Assembly: GCF_037975245.1 (NCBI RefSeq)
Contig: NC_092581.1
Location: forward strand, 5,423,501-5,487,500
Direction: 5' to 3'
DNA from: Apostichopus japonicus
Lineage: Eukaryota > Echinodermata > Holothuroidea > Aspidochirotida > Stichopodidae
Length of the DNA stretch: 64,000 bases
The notes below the pieces were generated by a model, which saw only the letters and a list, made by a program, of their open reading frames with translations, was not told the DNA's origin and made no database searches. Position 1 is the stretch's first letter; each line of letters begins with the position of its first letter. The position numbers and the translations under genes were made by a program. Of the stretch, positions 62,358 through 63,568 are shown piece after piece.

Positions 62358-63568
62358 AAACAAATTAATTCATAAATAATTAGGTTTTACTTACGACATT
62401 GGTTAAAGACGAAGTCTTCGCATCTTGTCTTGTATTGACAGTTATCAGTTGATTGATCCTGGTCTCCATAGAAACAAAGCTCAGTCGACGTATCTACAGA
62501 GAATGCACCCACAAAATAATAGCTAGTCCCGAAAATGCTGACACCTTCAACCCATCCTTCTCCATCCCACCCGTCATTAACTTAATCACTTAAAACAAAA
62601 TAGCATTCCGCCCAGATTCTGTAAATCAAGCTATTTCGGCATAGATATAATATGAAAGTGTTACCACAAAATGTAGGCAAAAATATATGCTCTGGCATTA
62701 ATTCCCACAAAATAAACAACATGATTATGTTGTGCCTGTCCATGTTTATTTCACTTGCGTATTTTCTGGGTAACATATTCATCGGAATGTTTGCTGAAAA
62801 GGCTAGTTTTATCTGCAATATCATTAAGTAAGAGTTCCATCTTTTCCATGGACAATGGTCTCTCGTCTTTGTTTTTGATTATTATTATTATTATCTCTCT
62901 TACTCATATCATTTTATTTATATAATGATTTTTTTCATAGTGAAATCTTTTTACGATCTGAAGCAGTTTATGCACATATGGTGGTGTTTTCATTATCCCA
63001 CCGCTGCAACCATTGCATACTTACGTACGTGAAATAAAGTCTTATGAATTGAATTGAAATTGAAGTTTTCAAAAATGAGTTTTATTATTAACCGATGCAG
63101 GATATTAAACATCTTCATTAATTAAGCATGCTAGATAATTTTCATTTGATTTTTTAATCTAAACACTTTCCATATGAAAAAAAAAGTTCCCGACGTGAAA
63201 ATAAACGCAGTAAAAGTTTTTGAGCAAACCTGTTGGTTCTACCACCGTTACTTCTATGTTAAGTCCAAAGCCTGGGACGTAATAACCGGTTGTGAAGCTA
63301 ACCAATGTATCTCCATGTGTATAGAAGACATAATCGGATACGCTGCCACGTAATTCACGATGTGCCGATACAAGGTCACCGTGTAGGCTGATATTAGATT
63401 CGATCGTCAGTATATCGTAGTATTCTGACAGCACGAAGTATATTAATTGAAACCGCAAAGAAGCGGAACCCTCTACTTGTAAAAACCAAGTCTGGCGATT
63501 GTCGTTAGGGTATGGTTCCGGGTAATTTTTACTCTGTAGAGAGATGGTGTCACCTACACTAAGAAGAG
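9273..63568 (-). CDS. Giant GRL101-like multidomain GPCR (5'-partial, 48 exons)
   Basis: A cell-surface receptor with a very large extracellular region, a rhodopsin-like seven-helix domain and a cytoplasmic tail. The 48 exons listed individually below join without a frame break. Their summed length is 8,894 bp: two bases of a split first codon, 2,963 codons and TAA. Almost all ectodomain modules start and end in phase 1, and the LRR exons are phase 2. LDLa plus LRR plus 7TM with a TIDRF motif places it with GRL101/RXFP-type receptors (family knowledge). The added CUB, kringle, PAN, discoidin and lectin modules suggest multivalent ligand or glycan binding (inference). No signal peptide or start codon is visible, so the gene continues past base 64000. 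It could instead be two adjacent genes, or have alternative isoforms split near 54.66 kb, where the donor is non-canonical and an in-frame TAA follows. Confidence 0.8.
9722..9830. repeat. (GAT)n-like simple repeat in the last intron
   Basis: Imperfect GAT/GATGAT repeats on the plus strand. They generate the His-rich and Leu-rich frame on the minus strand that runs on past the end of exon 47. The rest of the 9432-9928 intron shows nothing further. Confidence 0.8.
9929..10170 (-). CDS. Receptor exon 47: truncated pseudokinase-like segment
   Basis: Starts after acceptor TTTGACATCAG and ends at donor GG|GTGAG. The string [19 protein letters not shown] has the shape of a kinase catalytic loop (usual form YLH..GIVHRDLK..N). 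Here HGN replaces HRD, so the catalytic Asp is missing. Upstream residues LENGPCTL-type and [10 protein letters not shown] fit helices D-E of a kinase lobe. There is no glycine loop, no VAIK lysine, and no DFG or C-lobe exon after it, so catalysis is not expected. The kinase relationship rests on this one motif region. Confidence 0.6.
10635..11740 (-). CDS. Receptor exon 46: LRR C-cap, hinge and 7TM domain
   Basis: One 1,106-bp exon, phase 2 in and phase 1 out (donor AAAG|GTAAAA). It opens with YSDKFFFCC and a Cys-containing hinge ([16 protein letters not shown]), as in GRL101-type receptors. Seven hydrophobic helices follow. Landmarks are GNAVVIF in TM1, NLALADF in TM2, TIDRF in place of DRY at the end of TM3, DMACWMPI in TM6 and [12 protein letters not shown] (NPxxY type) in TM7. 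The cytoplasmic tail is Ser/Lys-rich ([15 protein letters not shown]), a possible phosphorylation region. A shadow frame over 10991-11719 is not coding. Confidence 0.93.
11999..12070 (-). CDS. Receptor exon 45: leucine-rich repeat
   Basis: 72 bp, phase 2 on both sides, donor TT|GTAAG. Encodes [19 protein letters not shown], one 24-residue LRR, and splices onto the YSDKFFFCC cap. Confidence 0.88.
12507..12578 (-). CDS. Receptor exon 44: leucine-rich repeat
   Basis: 72 bp, phase 2 to phase 2, acceptor TTCACAG and donor CT|GTAAG. Encodes [18 protein letters not shown] and further residues, one LRR. Confidence 0.88.
12715..12786 (-). CDS. Receptor exon 43: leucine-rich repeat
   Basis: 72 bp, phase 2 to phase 2, acceptor TTCCTTCAG and donor TT|GTAAG. 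Encodes [20 protein letters not shown], a textbook LRR. Confidence 0.9.
12787..13336. other. Intron with C-rich tracts
   Basis: The intron between LRR exons holds C-rich stretches near 12990-13030 and 13170-13260. No other exon or repeat is recognised. Confidence 0.6.
13337..13408 (-). CDS. Receptor exon 42: leucine-rich repeat
   Basis: 72 bp, phase 2 to phase 2, acceptor TTTTGACAG and donor TT|GTAAG. Encodes [19 protein letters not shown] and the NLRNL end of one LRR. Confidence 0.87.
13634..13762 (-). CDS. Receptor exon 41: diverged LRR, 43 codons
   Basis: 129 bp, phase 2 to phase 2, acceptor TTTTCTTGTAG and donor CAT|GTGAGG. It keeps the frame through [11 protein letters not shown] to [15 protein letters not shown], longer than the 72-bp repeats. 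It carries the end of the first LRR and an Arg-rich and Gln-rich insert. The donor choice is the least certain part. Confidence 0.65.
14083..14194 (-). CDS. Receptor exon 40: LRR N-terminal cap
   Basis: Phase 1 in and phase 2 out, 112 bp, donor CT|GTGAGT. Encodes [19 protein letters not shown], the Cys pattern of an LRRNT cap, between the last LDLa and the first LRR. Its acceptor region is the source of a tandem repeat in the next intron upstream. Confidence 0.85.
14180..14440. repeat. Tandem copies of the LRRNT exon acceptor region
   Basis: The plus-strand string ACATTTGCTGACATCT, which spans the acceptor and first codons of exon 40, recurs about four more times with a spacing of 50-60 bp. 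The copies alternate with ACAAATAGAGCATTT and TATAACATTTTACACAC. Confidence 0.8.
14520..14800. repeat. Imperfect CCA/CAT-rich tandem repeat
   Basis: Repeats of about 38-60 bp built from CATGCCAACACCACTATACC and TGTCATCACC. The open frames here (His-rich and Pro-rich) follow the repeat and are not genes. Confidence 0.75.
15076..15201 (-). CDS. Receptor exon 39: LDLa repeat 7 of the LRR-proximal cluster
   Basis: Phase 1 to phase 1. Encodes [17 protein letters not shown] and [11 protein letters not shown], with six Cys and an intact acidic calcium-binding end. Confidence 0.9.
15320..15800. repeat. Pyrimidine-rich minisatellite
   Basis: Tandem units of roughly 50 bp containing TCTCCAAACCTTCCTATCCC and CCTTCTGTGCCTGCC on the plus strand. 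It lies immediately downstream of the donor of exon 38. Gly/Arg/Glu-rich minus-strand frames are artefacts of it. Confidence 0.85.
15803..15919 (-). CDS. Receptor exon 38: LDLa repeat
   Basis: Phase 1 to phase 1, 117 bp. Encodes [15 protein letters not shown] and [11 protein letters not shown]. The calcium motif is intact. Donor G|GTAAGG. Confidence 0.9.
16330..16440 (-). pseudogene. Partial tandem duplicate of LDLa exon 37
   Basis: About 110 bp match the 3' part of exon 37, its donor and the following intron, at an offset of about 124 bp. Residues up to the end of the module ([12 protein letters not shown]-like) are present, but the 5' half and an acceptor are missing. It cannot act as a normal internal exon. 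Confidence 0.8.
16493..16633 (-). CDS. Receptor exon 37: atypical LDLa repeat
   Basis: Phase 1 to phase 1, 141 bp, longer than its neighbours. Encodes [16 protein letters not shown] and [11 protein letters not shown]. The usual acidic DxxDE end is absent (DASHLMN), so calcium binding is doubtful. An insert with EYDEYSYLR lengthens the loop. Confidence 0.85.
17420..17536 (-). CDS. Receptor exon 36: LDLa-like repeat
   Basis: Phase 1 to phase 1, acceptor CTCTTTGCAG, donor G|GTGAGT. Encodes [20 protein letters not shown] and WEDEPQTCG. The end is [10 protein letters not shown] instead of the standard SDE form. Confidence 0.85.
17690..18310. repeat. Tandem repeat of about 87 bp, interrupted by MITE D
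   Basis: Units contain CTTGCCAATGTGGATATCCT and CAAGCTTCTCATATAAACC. Three copies lie before the family D element and part of a fourth resumes after it at about 18262. Confidence 0.8.
17899..18255 (+). mobile_element. Family D MITE, uninterrupted, TTAA-flanked
   Basis: 357 bp with ends AGGGTGTGAAGACTC and, inverted, AGGCATTGACGACTCGCCCC. TTAA occurs at 17895-17898 and 18256-18259, the target used by piggyBac-type elements. It is the empty-site partner of the copy at 8174-8830. Confidence 0.8.
18472..18588 (-). CDS. Receptor exon 35: LDLa repeat
   Basis: Phase 1 to phase 1, 117 bp. Encodes [20 protein letters not shown] and [11 protein letters not shown], a canonical module with an intact calcium site. 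Confidence 0.93.
18683..19201. mobile_element. Family F MITE with long internal hairpin
   Basis: The ends are AGGCGTAGAAGCC plus a G-run and, inverted, AGGCATAGGAGGCTGGGGGG. Inside is an inverted repeat at 18735-18909 and a direct duplication of about 75 bp around CAGTAGGTGCCCGAAAA (about 19024 and 19109). No coding region. A target duplication is not clear. Confidence 0.6.
19200..19790. repeat. Minisatellite, unit about 80 bp
   Basis: About seven units with TTTCTGCAATGCTCTTTCAG and GTTGATCTGTATTTTGTG. It abuts the right end of the family F element. Confidence 0.85.
20199..20312 (-). CDS. Receptor exon 34: LDLa repeat
   Basis: Phase 1 to phase 1, 114 bp. Encodes [18 protein letters not shown] and [11 protein letters not shown]. 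The calcium motif is intact. Donor G|GTAATT. Confidence 0.92.
20583..21019. mobile_element. hAT-like MITE with GTTGTCCAACC ends
   Basis: Terminal inverted repeats are CAGGGTTGTCCAACCT and, inverted, CAGGGTTGTCCAACCTTTTG. Flanks GTCTATAG (20575-20582) and ATCTATAG (21020-21027) form an 8-bp duplication with one change. Its centre (about 20751-20853, minus strand) is the same core cassette found in MITE families A, B and C. Confidence 0.85.
21048..21179 (-). CDS. Receptor exon 33: LDLa repeat (first of the cluster of seven)
   Basis: Phase 1 to phase 1, 132 bp, acceptor CCTCCGCAG. Encodes [20 protein letters not shown] and [10 protein letters not shown] followed by a short linker QST. The calcium motif is intact. 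Confidence 0.92.
21410..22440. repeat. Tandem repeat, unit about 126 bp, 8 copies
   Basis: Each unit contains CTCTATTTGACCAATAGGA, GAGCTATAATAAGTCTGG and TTACACACCATACAACAGC. Copies differ by few substitutions, so the array is young. Confidence 0.9.
22588..22623 (-). CDS. Receptor exon 32: candidate 36-bp linker microexon
   Basis: Acceptor TTTTGTGTAG and donor AAAG|GTAATA bound 36 bp that read phase 1 to phase 1 as [11 protein letters not shown], between the lectin domain and the LDLa cluster. Its presence or absence does not change the frame. It has no domain homology, so it rests only on splice sites and phase. Confidence 0.45.
22658..25604. repeat. Large minisatellite, 54-bp unit, about 54 copies
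   Basis: The unit contains TAGAGATCAAAGCCAGACAG, GGTGGCTATATATATTAGG and ATCATAGCACCA. Variation is mostly in the TA run length and AGACAG versus AGATGG. On the receptor strand each unit ends TTTGATCTCTAG, an acceptor-like string. The open frames in it are repeat artefacts. Confidence 0.97.
25892..26046 (-). CDS. Receptor exon 31: C-type lectin domain 2, third part
   Basis: Phase 2 in and phase 1 out, donor G|GTGAGG. Encodes [16 protein letters not shown] and [21 protein letters not shown] with a WND-like WHD suggests calcium-dependent galactose-type sugar binding (family rule, not tested). Confidence 0.9.
26047..27244. other. Intron with short tandem repeats
   Basis: Repeats around ATTAATTCATGTCTGTAC lie at about 26160-26260. 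Three copies of a unit of about 60 bp (CATGAATATGTATTAGCAC) lie at about 26645-26830. No other exon seen. Confidence 0.65.
27245..27326 (-). CDS. Receptor exon 30: C-type lectin domain 2, middle part
   Basis: Phase 1 in and phase 2 out, 82 bp. The correct frame reads [20 protein letters not shown] then TDWQVAG, the typical W.W.DG.PVTYT.W core of a CTLD. A longer open frame over the same bases (27236-27460) is a shadow. Confidence 0.9.
27840..28560. repeat. C-rich minisatellite carrying donor-like motifs
   Basis: About 19 units of 36-40 bp with CAGTGCTTACCACAATTCTG on the plus strand. On the receptor strand each reads GTGGTAAGCACTGGGG, a 5' splice-site-like string. The array begins within about 15 bases of the donor of exon 29, whose flank (TTGGTAAGAACTGGGG) resembles the unit. 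Confidence 0.9.
28584..28787 (-). CDS. Receptor exon 29: C-type lectin domain 2, first part
   Basis: Phase 1 to phase 1, 204 bp, acceptor CTTTCTTTCAG. Encodes [34 protein letters not shown] and [10 protein letters not shown], the N-terminal loop-1 and loop-2 region of a long-form CTLD. With exons 30-31 it forms a complete domain. Confidence 0.92.
29275..29682 (-). CDS. Receptor exon 28: CUB domain 6
   Basis: Phase 1 to phase 1, 408 bp. A whole CUB with a Cys-containing leader: [54 protein letters not shown] and [10 protein letters not shown]. It keeps four Cys and the DDYLEI signature with potential calcium ligands. Confidence 0.93.
29815..31130. repeat. AT-rich minisatellite, 28-bp unit, about 46 copies
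   Basis: The unit is based on GTATAGAGTATAATGTATAT with TTGATAT. A longer-period internal repetition is visible: a block with TATAAAGTATATATTG and TATATAGAGTATATATAATG recurs near 29900 and 30420. The Tyr/Ile-rich frames here are artefacts. Confidence 0.97.
31219..31584 (-). CDS. Receptor exon 27: CUB domain 5
   Basis: Phase 1 to phase 1, 366 bp. Encodes [52 protein letters not shown] and [11 protein letters not shown] spacing with several Cys. Donor G|GTAGGA. Confidence 0.9.
31813..31858. repeat. Perfect hairpin, 21-bp arms and 4-bp loop
   Basis: ATTTCTTTAAGGTGAACAGC is followed by a 4-base loop TATG and the exact reverse complement. It lies just upstream of the next minisatellite. Confidence 0.95.
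31860..32460. repeat. Higher-order C-rich repeat
   Basis: Units of about 50 bp (CCCTCCCAACCCCACCAAAC, CATTGCCACATGTCGCAGTG) are nested in a larger repeat of about 230 bp that also includes GACATCTTTAAACATGCTT and TACATCTGTAACAAAG. Confidence 0.85.
32689..32907 (-). CDS. Receptor exon 26: CUB domain 4, second half
   Basis: Phase 1 to phase 1, 219 bp. Encodes [34 protein letters not shown] and [13 protein letters not shown]. Donor A|GTGAGT. Together with exon 25 it completes a CUB. Confidence 0.82.
33303..33672. mobile_element. hAT-like MITE with GGTGGGCAACC ends
   Basis: Inverted ends CAGGGGTGGGCAACCT and, inverted, CAGGGGTGGGCAACCTTTTT. A perfect 8-bp duplication ATATAATG occurs at 33295-33302 and 33673-33680. 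The GC-rich CGGCCTGCGGGCCGC near the left end is characteristic of this widespread group. No coding. Confidence 0.92.
33885..34064 (-). CDS. Receptor exon 25: CUB domain 4, first half
   Basis: Phase 1 in. Two donors are possible: GGGC|GTAAGA (used here, phase 1) and 8 bases later CG|GTAAGG, which breaks the frame into exon 26. Encodes [40 protein letters not shown] and a short linker. Confidence 0.78.
34605..34755 (-). CDS. Receptor exon 24: C-type-lectin-like domain, second part
   Basis: Phase 0 in and phase 1 out. Encodes [20 protein letters not shown] and [15 protein letters not shown], the C-terminal Cys pattern of a CTLD-like fold. No EPN/QPD/WND motifs, so sugar binding is not expected. 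Confidence 0.72.
35285..36018. repeat. Minisatellite of donor-site copies, 21-bp unit
   Basis: About 34 units of the plus-strand form AAATGGGCGTGACTTACCACG run directly into the donor of exon 23. On the receptor strand, eight or so units keep GTAAGTCACGCCCATTT exactly as at the real donor. Others have changed to GTTAAGTC or GTACATC. Confidence 0.95.
36019..36182 (-). CDS. Receptor exon 23: C-type-lectin-like domain, first part
   Basis: Phase 1 in and phase 0 out (donor CACGTG|GTAAGT). Encodes [39 protein letters not shown]. The domain made with exon 24 is shorter than a usual CTLD. Confidence 0.75.
36930..37055 (-). CDS. Receptor exon 22: calcium-binding EGF domain
   Basis: Phase 1 to phase 1, 126 bp. 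Encodes [20 protein letters not shown] and [14 protein letters not shown] then YSCK. DVNEC at the start is the calcium-binding EGF signature, and six Cys are present. Confidence 0.93.
37465..37740 (-). pseudogene. Two duplicate copies of the 3' end of lectin exon 21
   Basis: Segments at about 37465-37525 and 37621-37680 repeat the last 19-20 codons of exon 21 plus its donor, spaced about 156 bp. Reading stays open: [19 protein letters not shown], and in the other copy [19 protein letters not shown]. Donors GTGAGT are kept. Neither has an obvious acceptor; GATCACATGG repeats precede them. Confidence 0.88.
37785..38210 (-). CDS. Receptor exon 21: C-type lectin domain 1
   Basis: Phase 1 to phase 1, 426 bp, a full CTLD in one exon. 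Encodes [65 protein letters not shown] and [20 protein letters not shown]. There is no EPN or QPD motif, so classic calcium-dependent sugar binding is unlikely. Confidence 0.92.
38971..39127 (-). CDS. Receptor exon 20: discoidin (F5/8C) domain 3, end
   Basis: Phase 0 in and phase 1 out. Encodes [40 protein letters not shown] and ELFGC, the closing strand and terminal Cys of an F5/8C domain. Confidence 0.9.
39467..39792 (-). CDS. Receptor exon 19: discoidin (F5/8C) domain 3, main part
   Basis: Phase 1 in and phase 0 out, donor AAG|GTAAAT. Encodes [57 protein letters not shown] and [19 protein letters not shown]. LGMESGxI is the diagnostic start of the fold. Confidence 0.94.
39895..40036 (-). 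CDS. Receptor exon 18: discoidin domain 2, end
   Basis: Phase 0 in and phase 1 out. Encodes [40 protein letters not shown] and LLGC. A different frame over the same stretch is a shadow. Confidence 0.9.
40365..40610 (-). repeat. Dispersed repeat H, copy 1 (inverted to copy 2)
   Basis: About 245 bp match the reverse complement of 44185-44430, including TGATTGTAAACACAAGTG and CAGCACTACTTTGCTGTG. A further inverted piece lies at 40765-40860, so the locus can form a hairpin with arms of about 90 bp. Confidence 0.8.
40611..41146. other. Intron, no further exon
   Basis: Holds the inverted piece of repeat H (40765-40860) and AT-rich sequence. Nothing else recognised. Confidence 0.5.
41147..41311 (-). 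CDS. Receptor exon 17: discoidin domain 2, middle
   Basis: 165 bp, phase 0 to phase 0, acceptor TTTCTACAG, donor CAG|GTAGAC. Encodes [20 protein letters not shown] and [15 protein letters not shown]. Confidence 0.92.
42007..42231 (+). promoter_or_regulatory. Orphan heat-shock-type promoter module
   Basis: GAA, TTC, GAA and TTC units start at 42008, 42013, 42018 and 42023, exactly 5 bp apart, giving a perfect four-unit heat-shock element. CCAATCAG is at 42079, TATAAAAG at 42196-42203 and an initiator-like TCACTTC has its A at 42228, about 32 bp from the TATA start. No heat-shock protein frame follows, and the nearby short open frame (42247-42441) is unremarkable. It could belong to a solo LTR, a Helitron-like element or an intronic ncRNA. 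Confidence 0.6.
42232..42726. other. Sequence downstream of the promoter module, unassigned
   Basis: No recognised protein or RNA. It may be the transcribed part of the unit driven by the module at 42007-42231. No clear LTR ends or poly(A) signal were identified. Confidence 0.4.
42727..42905 (-). CDS. Receptor exon 16: discoidin domain 2, start
   Basis: Phase 1 in and phase 0 out, donor AAG|GTGATG. Encodes [20 protein letters not shown], and [18 protein letters not shown], the N-terminal part of an F5/8C fold. Confidence 0.92.
43200..43620. repeat. Tandem repeats, unit about 37 bp
   Basis: About seven units with GACCTAGCTTAATCCACACA and TGTATGGGATGGGAG at 43345-43615. They are preceded by two copies of a 60-bp unit with CCATGCCTTCAAAAATGATG. 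Confidence 0.85.
44018..44059. repeat. Perfect 42-bp palindrome
   Basis: CCAATATTACAATTATCCTA is followed by TA and its exact reverse complement, with no loop. It could extrude as a cruciform. Confidence 0.97.
44185..44430 (+). repeat. Dispersed repeat H, copy 2
   Basis: Contains CAGGAAAGTAGTGCTGGGCC and TATTTACAATCATACAGGTG. It is inverted relative to copy 1 at 40365-40610. Confidence 0.8.
44867..45011 (-). CDS. Receptor exon 15: discoidin domain 1, end
   Basis: Phase 0 in and phase 1 out, donor G|GTAAGG. Encodes [40 protein letters not shown] and IGC. Confidence 0.9.
45158..45298 (-). CDS. Receptor exon 14: discoidin domain 1, middle
   Basis: 141 bp, phase 0 to phase 0, acceptor TGCATTCACAG, donor GAC|GTGAGT. 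Encodes [20 protein letters not shown] and [19 protein letters not shown]. Confidence 0.92.
45363..45831 (+). mobile_element. Family B hAT-like MITE, copy 2
   Basis: Ends CAGTGGCGGAGCGTCC and, inverted, CAGTGGTGGAGCTAGGGG. A perfect 8-bp duplication GGTAGGAT lies at 45355-45362 and 45832-45839. The core cassette is at about 45668-45770 (minus strand). Confidence 0.88.
46300..46630. repeat. Polypyrimidine tract
   Basis: C/T-only low-complexity sequence on the plus strand (CTCCTCTTCCATCATCCC units). The Pro/Ser/Leu-rich frames are artefacts. The flanking intron 45840-46907 shows nothing else. Confidence 0.85.
46908..47062 (-). CDS. Receptor exon 13: discoidin domain 1, start
   Basis: Phase 1 in and phase 0 out, donor CAG|GTAGGC. 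Encodes [20 protein letters not shown] and [25 protein letters not shown] in place of the usual AWCP shows divergence. Confidence 0.88.
47411..47443 (-). CDS. Receptor exon 12: candidate 33-bp microexon
   Basis: Acceptor AATGATAG and donor CCAG|GTAGGT give [10 protein letters not shown], phase 1 to phase 1, between the PAN and discoidin domains. Skipping it leaves the frame intact. The acceptor lacks a good pyrimidine tract. Confidence 0.5.
47703..47833 (-). CDS. Receptor exon 11: PAN/apple domain, second part
   Basis: Phase 2 in and phase 1 out. Encodes [20 protein letters not shown] and [13 protein letters not shown]. It continues the CRSFV string of exon 10 exactly as PAN domains do. Confidence 0.85.
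48002..48027. repeat. (TA)n microsatellite
   Basis: Uninterrupted TA dinucleotides, one of several (TA)n tracts in this gene (also about 48300-48360, 54305-54375, 54470-54498). Confidence 0.9.
48247..48290. repeat. Perfect hairpin, 17-bp arms and 10-bp loop
   Basis: TCGGCATGGTTGTAAAG and its exact reverse complement flank a 10-base loop. Confidence 0.92.
48365..48500 (-). mobile_element. tRNA-derived SINE
   Basis: On the minus strand GAGGTTGAGTGGTACGG (A-box-like) is followed about 45 bases later by GGGGTTCGATTCCTACC (B box). The 3' body TGATGAGTCCCAAAAGGTCG ends in an A/T-rich tail. This is a Pol III SINE layout. Confidence 0.6.
48575..48651. repeat. Imperfect hairpin
   Basis: TACAGAATGCACCCCTGGCG and GCCAGGGGTGCATTCTGTAC are inverted around a loop of about 20 bases, with few mismatches in the arms. 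Confidence 0.85.
48690..48900. repeat. (TA)n/(TATG)n microsatellite
   Basis: Long TA runs with an inner ATGTAT segment. It lies within 15 bases of the donor of exon 10. Confidence 0.95.
48914..49079 (-). CDS. Receptor exon 10: PAN/apple domain, first part
   Basis: Phase 1 in and phase 2 out; the donor is GT|GTAGGT, because the alternative TAG reading would stop. Encodes [20 protein letters not shown] and [17 protein letters not shown], the C..C......C.SF core of PAN domains. Confidence 0.85.
49330..49960 (+). pseudogene. LINE 3' fragment (CR1/L2-like)
   Basis: One open frame of about 168 codons covers the C-terminal end of a non-LTR reverse transcriptase: [36 protein letters not shown] and [12 protein letters not shown]. 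It is 5'-truncated, as is usual for LINEs. The 3' end has TATGGCGCTTTTGACAA followed by an ATT-rich tail. It is younger than the copy at 6163. Confidence 0.85.
50049..50156 (-). CDS. Receptor exon 9: kringle 2, second half
   Basis: Phase 1 to phase 1. Encodes [20 protein letters not shown] and [12 protein letters not shown], the NxCRNP...PWCY...W.YC..C kringle signature. The last Cys codon is split across the junction with exon 10. Confidence 0.94.
50157..50560. other. Intron, nothing recognised
   Basis: AT-rich, no repeat or exon seen. Confidence 0.5.
50575..50880. repeat. Tandem repeat of about 70-75 bp, 4 copies
   Basis: Units with GCAGATTCTAGTACTTACAA and ACTGGTTACGTACAATGTTG. On the receptor strand each carries TTTGTAAGTACT, another donor-like string. 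Confidence 0.85.
50917..51942. mobile_element. hAT-like element, 1.03 kb, non-autonomous
   Basis: Ends TAGTGTTTGCACGGGT and, inverted, TAGTGTTTACACGGGT. A perfect 8-bp duplication CAACATAT lies at 50909-50916 and 51943-51950. Subterminal CCGGGTACCCG palindromes occur near both ends. Inside are three copies of a unit of about 110 bp around TTGACTTAGTGTGGTGTTAG. No transposase frame. Confidence 0.85.
52277..52411 (-). CDS. Receptor exon 8: kringle 2, first half
   Basis: Phase 1 to phase 1. Encodes [20 protein letters not shown] and FECIDW. CYxGxGxxY is the standard kringle opening. Donor G|GTGAGT. Confidence 0.93.
52740..52950. repeat. Tandem repeat of about 57-60 bp, 4 copies
   Basis: Units with GAAGCTCGGACACTTATTTC and ATATTGGAATGAAT. 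The rest of the 52412-53397 intron is AT-rich with nothing further recognised. Confidence 0.8.
53398..53520 (-). CDS. Receptor exon 7: kringle 1, second half
   Basis: Phase 1 to phase 1. Encodes [20 protein letters not shown] and NDNCAAPHC. The usual PWC is PFC here. Confidence 0.88.
54058..54162 (-). CDS. Receptor exon 6: kringle 1, first half
   Basis: Phase 1 to phase 1. Encodes [20 protein letters not shown] and [14 protein letters not shown]. The CxxW spacing fits a kringle, though it is a diverged one. Donor G|GTAAGA. Confidence 0.85.
54386..54440 (+). repeat. tRNA-like B-box fragment between (TA)n tracts
   Basis: GGCCCGGGTTCGAATCCTGG matches the B box consensus GGTTCGAATCC. Nothing like an A box is preserved at the right distance, only (TA)n. 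Probably the remains of a SINE. Confidence 0.45.
54673..54783 (-). CDS. Receptor exon 5: LDLa repeat with non-canonical donor
   Basis: Phase 1 in. Encodes [19 protein letters not shown] and [10 protein letters not shown], an LDLa module. There is no GT at the expected place. The end reads AGAT|GCAAGT, which fits a GC-AG donor and keeps phase 1, but replaces the sixth Cys by Phe across the junction. If not spliced, the frame runs through C-K-S-L to TAA at 54659-54661. Either a rare GC donor, an alternative terminal exon, or a damaged allele. Confidence 0.7.
54784..55292. other. Intron segment, nothing recognised
   Basis: A short tRNA-A-box-like GAGTAGCTCAGTG near 55067 has no partner B box. 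No exon found. Confidence 0.4.
55293..55465. repeat. Foldback hairpin with two TGACGTCA motifs
   Basis: Arms of about 67 bp are inverted around a 38-base spacer. Both arms contain GATGACGTCATC, a perfect CRE/ATF palindrome, plus TTTGATTTGAGACC and its complement. Confidence 0.85.
55820..56193. mobile_element. Possible hAT-like remnant
   Basis: The right end on the minus strand reads CAGGGGTTCCCTGACCGGGG, a common hAT terminus. CACGAACCCCCTG occurs near both ends. The left terminus and target duplication are not convincing. Confidence 0.35.
56296..56682 (-). CDS. Receptor exon 4: CUB domain 3
   Basis: Phase 1 to phase 1, 387 bp, acceptor CACTTTCAG, donor G|GTAAGA. Encodes [48 protein letters not shown] and [18 protein letters not shown]. 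It has two Cys, fewer than a canonical CUB. Confidence 0.82.
56716..57105 (-). pseudogene. LINE 3' end fragment
   Basis: The minus strand encodes [19 protein letters not shown] then a stop, the usual C-terminus of CR1/L2-type ORF2. It is followed by a 3' UTR ending TGTAAAGCGCACAGATGC and TAGTGCGCTATATAAG. Confidence 0.65.
57106..57990. other. Intron, G/C-run repeat fragments
   Basis: Homopolymer-rich pieces at about 57600-57720 (GGGGGCTTGGGGGG and inverted C-runs) and 57880-57895 look like ends of decayed MITEs. No exon found. Confidence 0.5.
58000..58400 (+). mobile_element. Family B hAT-like MITE, copy 3
   Basis: Ends TAGTGGCGGAGCGTCC and, inverted, CAGTGGCGGAGCTAGGGG. A perfect 8-bp duplication CCCTTACT lies at 57992-57999 and 58401-58408. 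The core cassette is at about 58238-58340 (minus strand). Confidence 0.88.
58500..58725 (-). mobile_element. Further core-cassette MITE remnant
   Basis: Contains the core on the minus strand (about 58572-58667), then a C-run and TTCCGCCGCGCCTG at its right end. A left terminal repeat is not defined. Confidence 0.5.
58726..59391. other. Intron, nothing recognised
   Basis: AT-rich sequence without an exon, RNA or repeat that I can support. Confidence 0.5.
59392..59721 (-). CDS. Receptor exon 3: CUB domain 2, cysteine-free
   Basis: Phase 1 to phase 1, 330 bp, donor G|GTAACG. Encodes [38 protein letters not shown] and [25 protein letters not shown]....W and NLGF fit the CUB pattern, but no Cys is present. 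Confidence 0.85.
59921..59951. repeat. Perfect hairpin, 14-bp arms and 3-bp loop, in direct repeats
   Basis: AGGGAGTTGTTATG and its exact complement surround TTC. TGATCAAACC occurs immediately on both sides (59911-59920 and 59951-59960). Confidence 0.92.
60480..60605. repeat. (TTA)n and (TAA)n microsatellites
   Basis: TTATTATTA with TACTAC, then after about 25 bases AATAATAATGATAATAATAA. They are inverted in sense and could pair. The rest of the intron 59952-61139 shows nothing else. Confidence 0.9.
61140..61330. repeat. GC-rich minisatellite, about 9-12-bp unit
   Basis: Units TCTGCGTCCAG, TCTTCGTCCGG and close variants. It produces Arg/Asp-rich frames on the minus strand that do not splice to the receptor. 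Confidence 0.88.
61331..62249. other. Intron, nothing recognised
   Basis: AT-rich; no exon or repeat seen before the TA tract. Confidence 0.45.
62256..62355. repeat. (TA)n microsatellite with CATA interruptions
   Basis: Pure TA and TACATA repeat about 40 bases from the donor of exon 2. Tyr/Ile-rich frames are artefacts. Confidence 0.95.
62395..62493 (-). CDS. Receptor exon 2: short Cys-rich module
   Basis: Phase 1 to phase 1, 99 bp, donor C|GTAAGT. Encodes [20 protein letters not shown] and CEDFVFNQC with four Cys in 25 residues. It is not a clear member of any domain family I know; it may be a reduced LDLa-like unit. Confidence 0.78.
62830..63060. repeat. Possible LINE 3' tail
   Basis: AATAAAGTCTTATGAATTGA followed by ATTGAAATTGAAG resembles the short-period tail of a non-LTR element. 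No coding part is attached. Confidence 0.35.
63230..63568 (-). CDS. Receptor exon 1 in window: CUB domain 1, cysteine-free
   Basis: Phase 1 to phase 1, 339 bp. Encodes [40 protein letters not shown] and [20 protein letters not shown]. NYPxPYPN, W and GFGL fit a CUB, and it has no Cys. It starts with two bases of a split codon, so at least one more exon lies upstream beyond the window. Confidence 0.88.
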